DNA from: Clostridia bacterium | Lineage (GTDB): Bacteria > Bacillota > Clostridia > Oscillospirales > CAG-272 | Direction of reading: 5' to 3' | DNA length: 46,987 nt | Assembly (NCBI GenBank): GCA_017454525.1 | Contig: JAFTCT010000063.1 | Coordinates: forward strand, 1-46,987 | Shown: positions 26,901 to 36,274 of the stretch, piece after piece | Layout: each line of letters opens with the position of its first letter | Position numbering within the stretch: position 1 is the first letter of the stretch | Made by a program: the position numbers and the translations under genes | Notes under the pieces: model-generated | Databases searched by the model: none | Told to the model about the DNA's origin: nothing | What the model saw: the letters and a program-made list of their open reading frames with translations, nothing else

Positions 26901-29900
26901 TGTGCCGCCGTCGCCGTAGTTATCCGAGGTACTGTTGTAATACCCGGCGTGCTTGCCGATATAGTCCATATTGGAGGTGGTGACGCCGACAAGCTTGATC
27001 TCGGCGGACGCGGAGTTGTTGCCGATGATATCGCCGATTTTACTGTTGGTTGATGCAGTAGACTGGTCGGTGTCGCCGCCGGCGAGGTGAATCAGCTCCA
27101 GATTATCCAGCAGGATGTTGTAGCCGGCGATCTTGACCGTATTCGTGTAGCTGAGGTAATTCGCCTCCTTATCTTTTGTACTGCCGGGCGTTGCGGAACC
27201 GATCAGACCGCCGGTACCGCAGAAGTTGCTTCCGTCAGTGTAATTGGTCTTGATGATACAGTTGGAAACTGCGGCGTTGCGGAACTCGAAGGGCTTCATG
27301 GAGGTGTCCGTTTTGGGTTTGTTGTCGCCGTTCGCTTCTCCCAAAATACCGCCCGCCGCACAAACGGCGTTGTTCACGGTGGACAGGGATTCGATGGTGT
27401 AATTGGTGACCGTAACGCCGTTGATATCGGACGCCACGCCGTCGCGGGCGCGGAAGCGTCCGAAGACGCCCCCCGCCACGGCGTTGCCCTGAATGGCGTG
27501 GCTCTTGTCCGTGCCGTCCACCAGGATATCCTGCAGGTGCATAGCCACCTTCTGGGTGGAGAATCCGATGATACCGCCGGCGATGTTCGCCTTGACGTTC
27601 ACGTTCTGAAGCTTGCAGCGGATGATCTTCAACACGGTGTTCTGCGTGGTGCCGATGAAGCCGCCTGCAACGTTAATGTCGGACACGTTGGAGGTGTCGT
27701 TCTGCACCCGGATGGTGGCGGGGGTGCTCCCCGCGACCACGTTGATGTCATAAATATAGGTGCGTTTACTGCTGATGGTGGACGTTTCGCCGTTCCGGAG
27801 GACGTCCTGCTCATTGCCACTATTTCCTTTGTGATACGGAAAGTTGCTTCCGATGACGCCGCCGGCGCCGGTGGTGAGGTTGTTGATCCAGTTGCCGCTG
27901 ATGACCGAGCCGGTATCGTTCAGGGACTGCGCCTTGAGGCTGATATCCTTGACCACAATGTCCGTACCGCCGTCGGCGCCGTAGATCTCCACCCGGCACT
28001 CATAGACTCTGCCGATGAGACCGCCCGCGGTATGACCGCCGATAACGGTGACGGAGCCGGCGCTTGAGACGCCGTCGGTGTACTTGATGAAGGAGCTGGT
28101 ACCGATGTTTCTCATGCAGGCGTAGCCCACAAGACCGCCGGCGTTCTTGGCGCCCTCCACGCGGAAGTCGTTGAAGGTCACGTCCTTGATGCCGAAGGAG
28201 CCGGTGGTGGCAATGCCCGCGATGCCGCCTACGGAGCAGTAGGTGTCGAGAGAGACCTGTTTGGAGCCGGTACCGTAGTTGTACTGGCTCTTTTCGCCGC
28301 CGATGGTATACACGTCGTAGAAGATGCTCCCGGAAAGCTCCAGATTCTGCACATAATTATCGCCGTCCTTCGTTACGCCGGTCATTTTCAGGTTATTGAA
28401 CAGGCCCAAACCGCCCGTGGTGGGGAAAGTATAGTCGCCGTTTTTCTCGGTAAGACAAATGTACTTGGATACGTTGTTGGTCTCGTAGCTCCGCACGTCC
28501 ATGTGGAAGGTGAGGGTCTTGGTAACCGGCGAAGCGGTGGTTCCGCCGGTGACCCGCGCCACTCTGAGGCGCAGATAGTCGTTATTGAGATAATGGCTGC
28601 CGATGCCCCTGAAGCCCGCGGAGATATCGCAGTCGCCCGTGATCTGCAGGATGTTGTTTGTCCGTCTGGCGAGGGAGCGCATATAGAGACGGCTGTTATC
28701 GTCCGCAGTATACGCCCGGAGGATATAGGGGACTCTAGCGAGGCTGTTCACGACCTTATCTTTTTTCGCCAGTTCAAAGTCGTCGCCGGAGGCGGTACCC
28801 ACGTCGTCGTAGGTGGCGCCGGCGCGGCTGGCGGTATAGGCGCGGAAGCCCGCCCAGAAATCGGAGAGGTCCTGATAGGTTTTGATATCGCCCGTCAGGT
28901 TGCCGCCGGTCGCCGCGCTGCAGGCGCCGCTGTTGATCGCCGCGGAGAGCAGGAACAGACTCTGACCGTCCGGCACGGAGATCGTAAACTGACTGCTGCT
29001 GTCAGTAACGGTGATCTTGCCGCCGGAGCGTGAAACGTCCGCCAGGGTGTAGTTCTTGGAGCCGTTGTCCATGGTGGCGGAAACCGCGGAGGCAGTACTC
29101 GCCTCATGGAAGGCGTAGCCCGCGATGACGCGCCCGATGATGGGATTCACGTACAGATAGCCCGCGTCGTTGACCGCGGAGAAGGTACTTGCGGTCAATC
29201 CCTTGTAGGATGCGGGCATATTCCGGAAGACGAGCCCGCCGTTCACGATGACGCCCACGTAACCCCCAACGGGCACCAGGCGCGGATAGTAGGAGGAACC
29301 CGCCGAGGTGATGTTGAAGGTGGCGCTGGTGAAGGTGACGTTCACGTTGTCGATGATATTGTCGCCGCCTAAGATCTGCCGGATCACGGCGCCGTAGGCG
29401 TTGTTGCCGCCGGAGAGAGCGTAGGTGCCGTTGCCCTGGGGCGCGGCGATGGTGATGTCAGAGGTGCCGTTGTAATCCACGTCCACTTTCACCGTAAGAT
29501 CCTTGATCACGCAGCCGAGACTGGTGTAGATCAAGGGCTGACGGGAGTTGTTGGTGATGACGGGATTACCGCGTCCCACGATGACGCCGCGGAAGGCGTA
29601 TTGAGCGTCGGAGACCTCGCCTAAGCTCACGTACTCCGTGGAGACGCCGCCGGACAAGGTGATGTCACGGGTGACCACGTAGTAGGCGCCCGCCAGCCAA
29701 CGGCGCGCGTTGGTGTTGGACACCGTGCCGGAGCCGGTGACCCGGGTGAAGTTGGTGGTTCCGAAGGCGTACTGATACTTGGTGTAGTTGGTCTTGGCGT
29801 AAATAGCCGCATTGGCGTCGTTTTCATTGGAATCCACGGCGCTGGACATATCGTTGGGGAAATAGATCTTAACGTCGCTGCCTACGTCGTCGCCACGGAT

Positions 29901-32900
29901 GATCTTGGAGATGATACCAAGTTTTTCATCGTCGTCTATAACGTAGGGATCGCCGTATTTACCGCAGCCTTCGATCTCGGAAACGAACGCCACGTTCACG
30001 GACAGTTCGTGCTGATACAGCGCCAGGTTGTAGGGCACGTACACGTGCGGCAGCCAGCCGGAGCTGAAGTCGTAGGCGCTTCCCGCGTGGTTAGTAGTAG
30101 GATTGGTGTAGTATTCGGAGCTCAAATACCTGCTCTGCAGGTCGTAAAACTCAGCGGCGGGGGAGGTGATCTCACGGCCATAGGTGACGTTGTGTGCGGG
30201 GTTGGCTGAACTCGTCCAGTCTTCGTCCACCATATAGTTGTAGGTACCGGAACTCTCGGAGGTGTATTTGAAACTGTTGAGAATGGTGGCGCGGCTGAAG
30301 ATGGACTTGGTCGTGCCGTAGGCGGTGTCCAAATTGCCGATAGAAGAAGCGGAGGAACGACCGTCGAATTTCAGCCCGGTGAAGGTCAGATAGATGGCGC
30401 GGGCGGTGGTCTCACCCACATCGCCGATCAGAGAGGACGCGGCGAAATTGGGCACCAGAGAACTGTACGCGGAGGTAGATTGCGCCGCGCCGGCGATGGT
30501 AAGGTCGGTGTTCTTCCCGATGTTGTTGATCAGCAGCGGCGCGTACGTCGTGTCGGTAAAGTATGCGCCGGCGTTGGTGATATACGCGCCGTCAAAGACC
30601 AGGTTCGAGCCGTTGAAGGTCACTTTATCCTTTTCGGCGCCGCCGAGCGTCCCGGCGACCAGAAAGCCGCAGAAGCCGTCGGAGAGTTTGGGCACGTTGC
30701 CCTGAATAGTGAGGCCGGAAATGTTGATGGACGCCGTGGGATCGTTGCGGAAAACGGCGGTGTGCATAAGATAGTGCTGGTTGTCGTTTGCGCGGGTGCT
30801 GCGGGTCCCGGCGGTTTCCGGATTCACCCACGTCTCCATAAGATTGTTATCGAGCTTGAGCGTGGCGGAGGAGAAGGTTACGCCCTCATTGAGATCCACG
30901 GGATAATAGGACAGTCCCGTCATATCGAGATCTCCCGTGAAGGTAGTATCATCGGTTGCAAACCACGCGTCAAGCGAATTGTGCGCGTAGGCCTTGGCGG
31001 ACCAGGTCAGGAATTTATACTTCGGAGTCTCGGTATGCGTACGCGCGTACGCCATATTGTAGTAGTAGCGTGTATACGCGTTGATCGCCCCCGCGGCGGT
31101 CTTGCCGTACGCGGTCTTGTTCTGATAGACGTTGACCGTACCGGAGGTGTTGATCAGGCTGCCGGAGTCGTTGGTGATCGAAATGATCGACTGCCCGTTT
31201 GTCGTGATATCCGTCCCGTTGAAGCGGCTGTCCGCGCAGACCTCGTCAAAAACGGAGAAGGAAGGACTGCCGGTAAAGGTAAGAGAGCCGATATCGTAGC
31301 CGGCGTCATTCACGTCCATATACAGGGCGCCTTCCACCTCACCGTCGACCAGATAAGCCTTATTGACGCCCACACCGAAGGTGGAGCCGCCGGAAGGCAC
31401 GTTGTAGTTTACGGTGCCGAAGGAGATGTCCTGCACGTCCCAGTGCCCGGTGGCGGAGCGGACCAGACCGGCGTAATCCGCCGCGGAACCGGTGGCGGTG
31501 ATGCTCGCGTCCATGGTAACGCCGTTCATGGTCACGTCCGCGGCGTACCACTGGGCGCCCAAAATGGCGCCGAACTTGCGGTCCCGGGCATGGCCCGTGA
31601 CGTTCACGTCCACGGTCACGTTGTCAAAGGACACCGTGCGGCGGTCCTTCACGTAGGTGCCCGTGGAAATATTGGCGATGGCGCCGCCGAAGACGGAAGC
31701 GCGATCGGAAGAGCCGGTCTTGTTGAAGGTCAGCCCCAGCGCGGTGTCGGTAAAGCTCACGTTCTGCGTGTTGGAGGACGTAGCGGTCTCATAGACGCTG
31801 CCGATGGCGCCGCCCACATAGGTGGAGATATTGCCCGCGGCGTTGCCTTCATCGGAGGTATCGGTATAGGTAGGCGTGAACGAACAGTCGGTAATGCTGA
31901 CGTCCAGATTGTTGTCTTGGGCAATGCCGATGGCGCCGCCGATGTGAGCGGTGTAATTGCCCCTGGCACGATGACGGATCCCCACGGTAGAGGTAACGTG
32001 GGAGAGAGTCAATCCCTGGGTGGCGCAAGCCGTCACGCCGCCGAAGTTCATTCCGCCGATCCGCTGTTCCAGCATAGCGGTGCCGGAAACGGTCAGATTG
32101 TTAACGGAAGCGGTGCCGCCGGTGCGGGCGAAAAGCCCGTTATACAGGTGCTGATGGATATTGCCCTGCTTACTGGTGGCGTCCAGCGCGGTGCCGTTCC
32201 CCTGCAAACCGTAGTTTTCACCGGTGGCAAGGGTGATGGCGTGGTTGTTGCCGTTGAGAGTTCCGGTAAATTTAGCGGTGTTGGAAGTGCCGCTCCAATT
32301 TTTCAGGTAACCGTCGTCCCGCTGGAAACCGGTAAGTCCGGTGCCCGCCAGGTCGATATCAGCGCCAATGTTCAGAGTCGCCGCGTTCAGGGTGGACGCA
32401 AGATTGGCGTCGCCGGAGGTGAACAGCAGCGCGCCAAAACCGTCGCCGGTATTGAGTTTCATGTTGAGCGCGGTTTTGGCAAATTTAGTCACGTTGTCAA
32501 TGGTTGTGTGCGCTTCCTTCACCGTGACGGTGTGTTCGGTCATATCCACCGTAAAGAGGTCTCCCTCTTTCAGGATGACGCCGTCGGTGCGGATGACCTC
32601 ACCCCAGGAGTGAACGTCGTCGATAGACTGGGTGACGTTGCGCTTAAACGTCCAGCTGCCGTTAGTTCCCTTCCCGTCGCCGAGCGCATAGATCAGCGCA
32701 CGGTCGCGGTTCTTTACGATGAATGCGCTGTCGGCGTTGATCGCAGTGTATCCCGACAGATCGAGAACGCCCTGCATTCTCAGTACGCCGGTCTGCGCGT
32801 CGCCGATCACACCCGCGTCAAAAGTACCGGTGACCGTAACGCTGCCCGAGACGTCTACGAACGGCGCCTTACTGCCCAGATTGCCGATCAGACCGCCTGC

Positions 32901-34295
32901 AGGCTGACTGGCGGACTGACTGGTCACGCCGCTGATCGAGATATAAGCGGCTTCAGCGCCGGTTTCGTCGTCGACGACTTTGCCGATCAGACCGCCGCTG
33001 CTCACGCCGGAAGCGCTGACCGTCGTGCGCGTGTTTGTGACGGTCAGCGTGTTCTTCAGCCGGTTCGTTTTATAGCCGCCGCAAATGCCGCCCGCGCCTT
33101 TCTTGCCGGTAACGCCGACGTTGACGGTCTCGGGGCCGCTCGCGTTTCCGTTAAAGGAGAAGGTCTGCGCGCCGCTCTCTATAGCCGTTTCAAGAACGCC
33201 GAAGATCCCGCCGGCATATTCGTCGGTACTGGAAACGCTCATGCCCGCGGTCGTATTGTAACTGTCTGCAAGCGTGAAAGTTTCAGCCGCTTCCACGCTC
33301 TTATAGTAACCGAACACGCCGCCGGCGCTCTTTTTGCCCGATACCGGTCCGTCCACGGTGATATCTCCGGTATACTGCGCCGTATCGACGGTCGCGTCGT
33401 TACATTTGCCGACCAGACCGCCGGCGTATCCGTTTGAGGACGTCACGCCCTTGACGGGATAGGTATTGTTCTTCAGATTCAGCACGGAACCGGGCTGCAT
33501 TTCTCCGACCATACCGCCGGCGTCGCCGTCCGAAGAGGATACGGTAACGTTTGAAGCGCTGCCCGAAAGGGTCGCCGTCAGCGTGGCGCCCGAACCGAGA
33601 TTTCCGCAGATATAGCCCGCGTCCGAGGAAGAGGAAACGTTGAGCGACGTATTGTTGGTGAAGCCCACGGTCACATTGCAGTCGTCGGCAATATCGCCGA
33701 TCAGACTCTCAAAAGACACCGAAGGCATTTCTTCTCCCGATACGGGATAGAGCTCGACGTTCCAGGATGCGCTCGCATTATCGCCTTTCACCACATGATT
33801 CGCAAAAAGAGAGCCGTGCGTCAAAACGCCCGCCGCAGGCGTATCGTTCGCCTGTTCGCGGACGATCTTGACGACGCCGGTGATCTTTGTATCAGTGGAA
33901 ATATAATCGAACAACGGGCAATCGAAAAGATGGAAGGTATCTGTTCCCGAAGCAGGAATCTGGATCGTTCCCGCAAAGGGTCTTGACGACGTGCCGAGAC
34001 TGATAAAACCGTCGCCGGAAACGATATCGCCGCCGGTGATCGAAATATTCAGAACGTCCTTCGGGTTTCTTCCGCCGGCGGCGTACGCAGTCGAATAATC
34101 GATGAAATCCAGTTTGGACCTGATATAATACGTCTGCGCCGGATCTTCAGCGCGCACGGTCAACAATCCGCCGAAAACGAGAAAAAGCGCGCCCGTCACG
34201 AAGGCGAGGACGAGCACCCCCGCGATCACAAGGATCGCGCGGCGCCGTCTCGGACGATCATTCATTTTTGTTACGGTTTTTTTCTTCATATTCAT
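23991..34295 (-). CDS. Giant GLUG-repeat surface adhesin D' (right arm, intact)
   Basis: 3,434 aa from ATG 34295 (AGGTGAG upstream; a GTG at 34304 overlaps that site). Basic N-terminus MNMKKKTVTKMNDRPRRRR, signal/anchor helix (AILVIAGVLVLAFVTGALFL), then LTVRAEDP as likely cleavage region. Many GLUG-like repeats (AGGMVGEM, YAGGLVGKC, AGGVFGYYK, AGGLIGNLG, AGGLVGYAC, AGGIIGFST) in the same two clusters as in D. The C-terminal third is conserved with D: LLIENVGMPVT, AHLIMGKIFDH, GDKVGDFTPLGIN, VIYTNAKIIP. Two tandem VGGQGYR/VNGQGYR units lie near 25.5-25.7 kb. No sortase motif. The part at about 27.3-32.6 kb has much higher GC than the same part of D. Last gene of A'-B'-C'-D'. Adhesion is inferred from fold type and size. 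Confidence 0.8.
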   Translation of the reverse strand: MNMKKKTVTKMNDRPRRRRAILVIAGVLVLAFVTGALFLVFGGLLTVRAEDPAQTYYIRSKLDFIDYSTAYAAGGRNPKDVLNISITGGDIVSGDGFISLGTSSRPFAGTIQIPASGTDTFHLFDCPLFDYISTDTKITGVVKIVREQANDTPAAGVLTHGSLFANHVVKGDNASASWNVELYPVSGEEMPSVSFESLIGDIADDCNVTVGFTNNTSLNVSSSSDAGYICGNLGSGATLTATLSGSASNVTVSSSDGDAGGMVGEMQPGSVLNLKNNTYPVKGVTSSNGYAGGLVGKCNDATVDTAQYTGDITVDGPVSGKKSAGGVFGYYKSVEAAETFTLADSYNTTAGMSVSSTDEYAGGIFGVLETAIESGAQTFSFNGNASGPETVNVGVTGKKGAGGICGGYKTNRLKNTLTVTNTRTTVSASGVSSGGLIGKVVDDETGAEAAYISISGVTSQSASQPAGGLIGNLGSKAPFVDVSGSVTVTGTFDAGVIGDAQTGVLRMQGVLDLSGYTAINADSAFIVKNRDRALIYALGDGKGTNGSWTFKRNVTQSIDDVHSWGEVIRTDGVILKEGDLFTVDMTEHTVTVKEAHTTIDNVTKFAKTALNMKLNTGDGFGALLFTSGDANLASTLNAATLNIGADIDLAGTGLTGFQRDDGYLKNWSGTSNTAKFTGTLNGNNHAITLATGENYGLQGNGTALDATSKQGNIHQHLYNGLFARTGGTASVNNLTVSGTAMLEQRIGGMNFGGVTACATQGLTLSHVTSTVGIRHRARGNYTAHIGGAIGIAQDNNLDVSITDCSFTPTYTDTSDEGNAAGNISTYVGGAIGSVYETATSSNTQNVSFTDTALGLTFNKTGSSDRASVFGGAIANISTGTYVKDRRTVSFDNVTVDVNVTGHARDRKFGAILGAQWYAADVTMNGVTMDASITATGSAADYAGLVRSATGHWDVQDISFGTVNYNVPSGGSTFGVGVNKAYLVDGEVEGALYMDVNDAGYDIGSLTFTGSPSFSVFDEVCADSRFNGTDITTNGQSIISITNDSGSLINTSGTVNVYQNKTAYGKTAAGAINAYTRYYYNMAYARTHTETPKYKFLTWSAKAYAHNSLDAWFATDDTTFTGDLDMTGLSYYPVDLNEGVTFSSATLKLDNNLMETWVNPETAGTRSTRANDNQHYLMHTAVFRNDPTASINISGLTIQGNVPKLSDGFCGFLVAGTLGGAEKDKVTFNGSNLVFDGAYITNAGAYFTDTTYAPLLINNIGKNTDLTIAGAAQSTSAYSSLVPNFAASSLIGDVGETTARAIYLTFTGLKFDGRSSASSIGNLDTAYGTTKSIFSRATILNSFKYTSESSGTYNYMVDEDWTSSANPAHNVTYGREITSPAAEFYDLQSRYLSSEYYTNPTTNHAGSAYDFSSGWLPHVYVPYNLALYQHELSVNVAFVSEIEGCGKYGDPYVIDDDEKLGIISKIIRGDDVGSDVKIYFPNDMSSAVDSNENDANAAIYAKTNYTKYQYAFGTTNFTRVTGSGTVSNTNARRWLAGAYYVVTRDITLSGGVSTEYVSLGEVSDAQYAFRGVIVGRGNPVITNNSRQPLIYTSLGCVIKDLTVKVDVDYNGTSDITIAAPQGNGTYALSGGNNAYGAVIRQILGGDNIIDNVNVTFTSATFNITSAGSSYYPRLVPVGGYVGVIVNGGLVFRNMPASYKGLTASTFSAVNDAGYLYVNPIIGRVIAGYAFHEASTASAVSATMDNGSKNYTLADVSRSGGKITVTDSSSQFTISVPDGQSLFLLSAAINSGACSAATGGNLTGDIKTYQDLSDFWAGFRAYTASRAGATYDDVGTASGDDFELAKKDKVVNSLARVPYILRAYTADDNSRLYMRSLARRTNNILQITGDCDISAGFRGIGSHYLNNDYLRLRVARVTGGTTASPVTKTLTFHMDVRSYETNNVSKYICLTEKNGDYTFPTTGGLGLFNNLKMTGVTKDGDNYVQNLELSGSIFYDVYTIGGEKSQYNYGTGSKQVSLDTYCSVGGIAGIATTGSFGIKDVTFNDFRVEGAKNAGGLVGYACMRNIGTSSFIKYTDGVSSAGSVTVIGGHTAGGLIGRVYECRVEIYGADGGTDIVVKDISLKAQSLNDTGSVISGNWINNLTTGAGGVIGSNFPYHKGNSGNEQDVLRNGETSTISSKRTYIYDINVVAGSTPATIRVQNDTSNVSDINVAGGFIGTTQNTVLKIIRCKLQNVNVKANIAGGIIGFSTQKVAMHLQDILVDGTDKSHAIQGNAVAGGVFGRFRARDGVASDINGVTVTNYTIESLSTVNNAVCAAGGILGEANGDNKPKTDTSMKPFEFRNAAVSNCIIKTNYTDGSNFCGTGGLIGSATPGSTKDKEANYLSYTNTVKIAGYNILLDNLELIHLAGGDTDQSTASTNSKIGDIIGNNSASAEIKLVGVTTSNMDYIGKHAGYYNSTSDNYGDGGTGFGTGFAVFADFRGNTTDNQDGFANIEDGSTAEDDYTNVEYASPYVTSNPLLTLGTLKITGDGTAATVSDLPINLILDGTSGARYEHSKNAYYTDSSGETNVQVFSRYNDGSRFSTFSAEVAGYLGTDFPVLILDDINKDHATEMINSYLRLLTNTTYDYGIDIENVYDVKIYNVVYNAASNSYSVSAAGASLRRYDGKFFMRSTVFDSGKSQFSLIDVRYSDPVKTSDTAYHLYVPVFVKKVLSYEFRVGLLSGTTYLQDPYRDRFGELLIENVGMPVTSFFEYSFTRTAEEWATAINAGEVVDRVYDKKLLFIKANTNELLKDFPSSTKLVLVDPNSGGAAYYADFSAVSGNQLSLSSFTGFTQKKLSELMKLTVTEDPAGTLVECGDGETASVTVGGQGYRLADSIDGVDDSAKTKYTVSVGTTMVEDQKNGTYVRCTGGETATLTVNGQGYRAATDAELADNSVKKYTADVCSERYYLSIYTDASVNPDYFYHYTLQPQSAFDNNDYPSKLFNTTDDKRLAHLIMGKIFDHSDIAVTSSPKDPAKGDTMDSTNNEINVSLSATFGLSSDLDDTANGGVNIVNEISDIVTSDTVQVFQSFLIQLNRTEGGVMKKEILGDPTATGSFSIDRTINASADSSPSAYGDTDSVTGTVSAIHSKQDYVEFVTFDVSNMFTYTDGGSGPAPQYFEIVSNVKLTYDDSAIDTQFPGRGDEPPYNQDGVTVTGHSNIAFQQESTPYSKNTIEADDKADGSAAFRHNYHTARASEHAELELTPIGDKVGDFTPLGINSLNPPDNVERSAYVEETFSLLPELDVTLIQDRVRDYDHAKVTVTLTQKTDSGYVEPFTSDGSYAYGIDDFIKSLFWGNDLSTATAISVDAAGKAYAVTLPKAALDDRGGDIFFPLLNFTVKTGSDLENAHQFFANYKITVTVVLQESGRDINVSSAYNYVIYTNAKIIPYFYVPPVTP

Positions 34296-34350
34296 CACAC
34301 TCACCTGAAATCGGCGCAGCCGTACTGCCGCCGTAAAAGAAACAAAACGT

Positions 34351-35361
34351 TTATGCGAAGCTGAACGTCACAACGTCGGTCGTCATTGCCGACCATGTCA
34401 TCGCAGAAACCGGAGGTTCCGCAAAACTGTTCCCGGACCATACGTCGGCGCTGCCGTTGACCTTGTAAAACTGCAGATCGTATCGGTTGGCAGCGTCCGA
34501 GTCGACGGAGAACACAACGGTTTTGACGCTGCCGGAAGACGTCGGCGTCGGTGAGCCGGGCAGGAGCGCCAACGAAACGGCGCTCATCTCCACGATCCCG
34601 GAATCCCACGTCAGCGTCACGGTTCCGCTGCCTACGCCGGTCACAAGATAATTGAAGCCGTCGTAATCCTTGGGGGCAACGCTCTTGTCGTCACGGAAAT
34701 CGCCCGACCATGCGTTGGAAGCGCCGGCGGCGCGCAGTTCGGGTTTCAGAACGCCCTTAAGTGTGGGAAGTCCCGGCGCAGAGGCTTCCACCTTCACATA
34801 CAGGTTCGGATCTTCAGACGCAAAGGACGAGGAAAAAGAGAAGGAATACGTATCGGCGATCGCGCTGCCGCCGGCAATACTTTCGCTGATCGTCGTTGTC
34901 AGCACCTGCCCCGAACCGCCGCCGAGCGTTACGGTCGAACTTTCGCCGTAACTGATCGTGACCGTATGCGCGCCGGCTTCCGCCGCCGATGCGGCGACGT
35001 AATCATTTTCCGTCTGATCAAATTTCACAAGCGTCGCCGTCAACGTATAGTTGACGTCTTTCTCGTTCGGGAAAAGGATCTTTCCCTGCGGATAGTTGCA
35101 TACCGTGATAGGGAGCGTCGTCGGGTACGCGCTGTTCGTGGTATAGATCGTCATGTCGTTTCCGTCCGCGGTCAGATAGTTCGAAGAAAAACGTACGCCG
35201 ATATCGTCATACGCCGCGATGGTGCGCTGCGCGTGCAGACTGTTCGTAAACGCAGCCAGAGAGACCGTCACGGAGGCCATTGACAGCACACAGATCGCCA
35301 AAAAGACCGCGATCATCGCAATTTGCGGTTTATTCAGTTTTCCGACGCCGTTTTTCCTCAT
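34351..35361 (-). CDS. Accessory surface protein C' (right arm)
   Basis: 336 aa; homologue of C (6672-7694) with the same hydrophobic segment and SLAAFTNSLHAQRTIAAYDD, GVRFSSNYL, ITVCNYPQGK, PGLPTLKGVLKP, YDGFNYLVTGVGSGTVTLTWD, VFSVDSDAANRYDLQFYK. AAGGGAAG precedes the ATG. Role unknown; parallel position in both arms argues for one structural slot filled by alternative versions. Confidence 0.6.
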   Translation of the reverse strand: MRKNGVGKLNKPQIAMIAVFLAICVLSMASVTVSLAAFTNSLHAQRTIAAYDDIGVRFSSNYLTADGNDMTIYTTNSAYPTTLPITVCNYPQGKILFPNEKDVNYTLTATLVKFDQTENDYVAASAAEAGAHTVTISYGESSTVTLGGGSGQVLTTTISESIAGGSAIADTYSFSFSSSFASEDPNLYVKVEASAPGLPTLKGVLKPELRAAGASNAWSGDFRDDKSVAPKDYDGFNYLVTGVGSGTVTLTWDSGIVEMSAVSLALLPGSPTPTSSGSVKTVVFSVDSDAANRYDLQFYKVNGSADVWSGNSFAEPPVSAMTWSAMTTDVVTFSFA

Positions 35362-35418
35362 GTCGTCTTTCTTCCCTTTCGGTTTGATCGTAACTCCGGT
35401 TGAATCATACCGTAAAAC

Positions 35419-36237
35419 TCACGCGGATTTTGCCGCGATACAGATCACGTCGGTCTCACGGTCGTTCTCGGTTTTTCCGTTCATATAGACGCGCAGGATG
35501 TAGTAGTTGATGAAATCCTTCTGCGCATGTCCGACCTCTTTGGTCACGGAAGAACTCTGCCAGTAAAGCGGTTCGGCGTACTTCTGAACGTTCACATAAG
35601 CGCCGTAGGTCGCTTCGTGCAGATTCGTCATGCCCGCGCCCGCGGTATCGCCGACCGTCAAGCCGAGTTTTTCGCCGTTTTCCTCTTTCAGATTCAGAAA
35701 GCTGCCCGTCAGAGCGCTCCCCGTCGCTTTATAATAATAGGTTTCGGGCGTTTCCGTGTGCGTGACGTATTCTATGCATCCGCTCTTGCCCGCGTCATCC
35801 AGACTGCCGTATTCCGTCGCGGTATATTCCGCTGCGTGGAAGATCTCATAGTCAAACTGATTGTTGGTCGTGTAGGCGAGCTGCAGTTTGTAATAGGGGA
35901 TCGCCTTGCCGAAAACGCAGAATACGTAATCGTAATAATTGCTGCCTTTTACCGCGTCGTACGCGCCCTTGCCCACGTCGATCCCCTCAAAATAGAGGTA
36001 TCGGATATTTTCGAAATAGTCGCCGGTGAAAACGTGATTCACCGCGTCAAAATCGCGGTGTCCGGCGCCGATGAAGAGCGCTTCGGGCTTGGCGATCGGT
36101 GCGTATGCGCCGAGCGTTCTGCTCAGCGAGAACCACGCCATGACCGGGACCGTCACAACCGACGCGAGCGCAAGCAGAAAAGCGATCACGCCGAACAGCC
36201 AGTGAAGGCGTTTGTACAGAATGATCTTCCGTTCCAT
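35419..36237 (-). CDS. Accessory surface protein B' (right arm), WFS-type signal
   Basis: 272 aa; homologue of B (5820-6608). Helix (about 14-34) followed by VMAWFSLSRTLGAYAPIAKP; shares IGAGHR, IRYLYFEGIDVGKG, YYDYVFCVFGK, TTNNQFDYE, YGAYVNVQKYAEPLYWQ and NDRETDVICIAAKS with B. GAAAGGAGG lies before the ATG. It differs from B mainly in the middle (residues ~130-200). Confidence 0.6.
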   Translation of the reverse strand: MERKIILYKRLHWLFGVIAFLLALASVVTVPVMAWFSLSRTLGAYAPIAKPEALFIGAGHRDFDAVNHVFTGDYFENIRYLYFEGIDVGKGAYDAVKGSNYYDYVFCVFGKAIPYYKLQLAYTTNNQFDYEIFHAAEYTATEYGSLDDAGKSGCIEYVTHTETPETYYYKATGSALTGSFLNLKEENGEKLGLTVGDTAGAGMTNLHEATYGAYVNVQKYAEPLYWQSSSVTKEVGHAQKDFINYYILRVYMNGKTENDRETDVICIAAKSA

Positions 36238-36274
36238 ATCCGTCCTCCTTTCAGATCGTTTTTTCTTCGCCCGT

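Noticed and set aside
30480..33437. 985-codon plus-strand open frame inside D'
   Set aside because: It lies wholly antisense to the conserved adhesin gene D', in its G+C-rich part where stops are rare on the other strand; Arg/Val/Gly/His-rich, no domain, no start signals.
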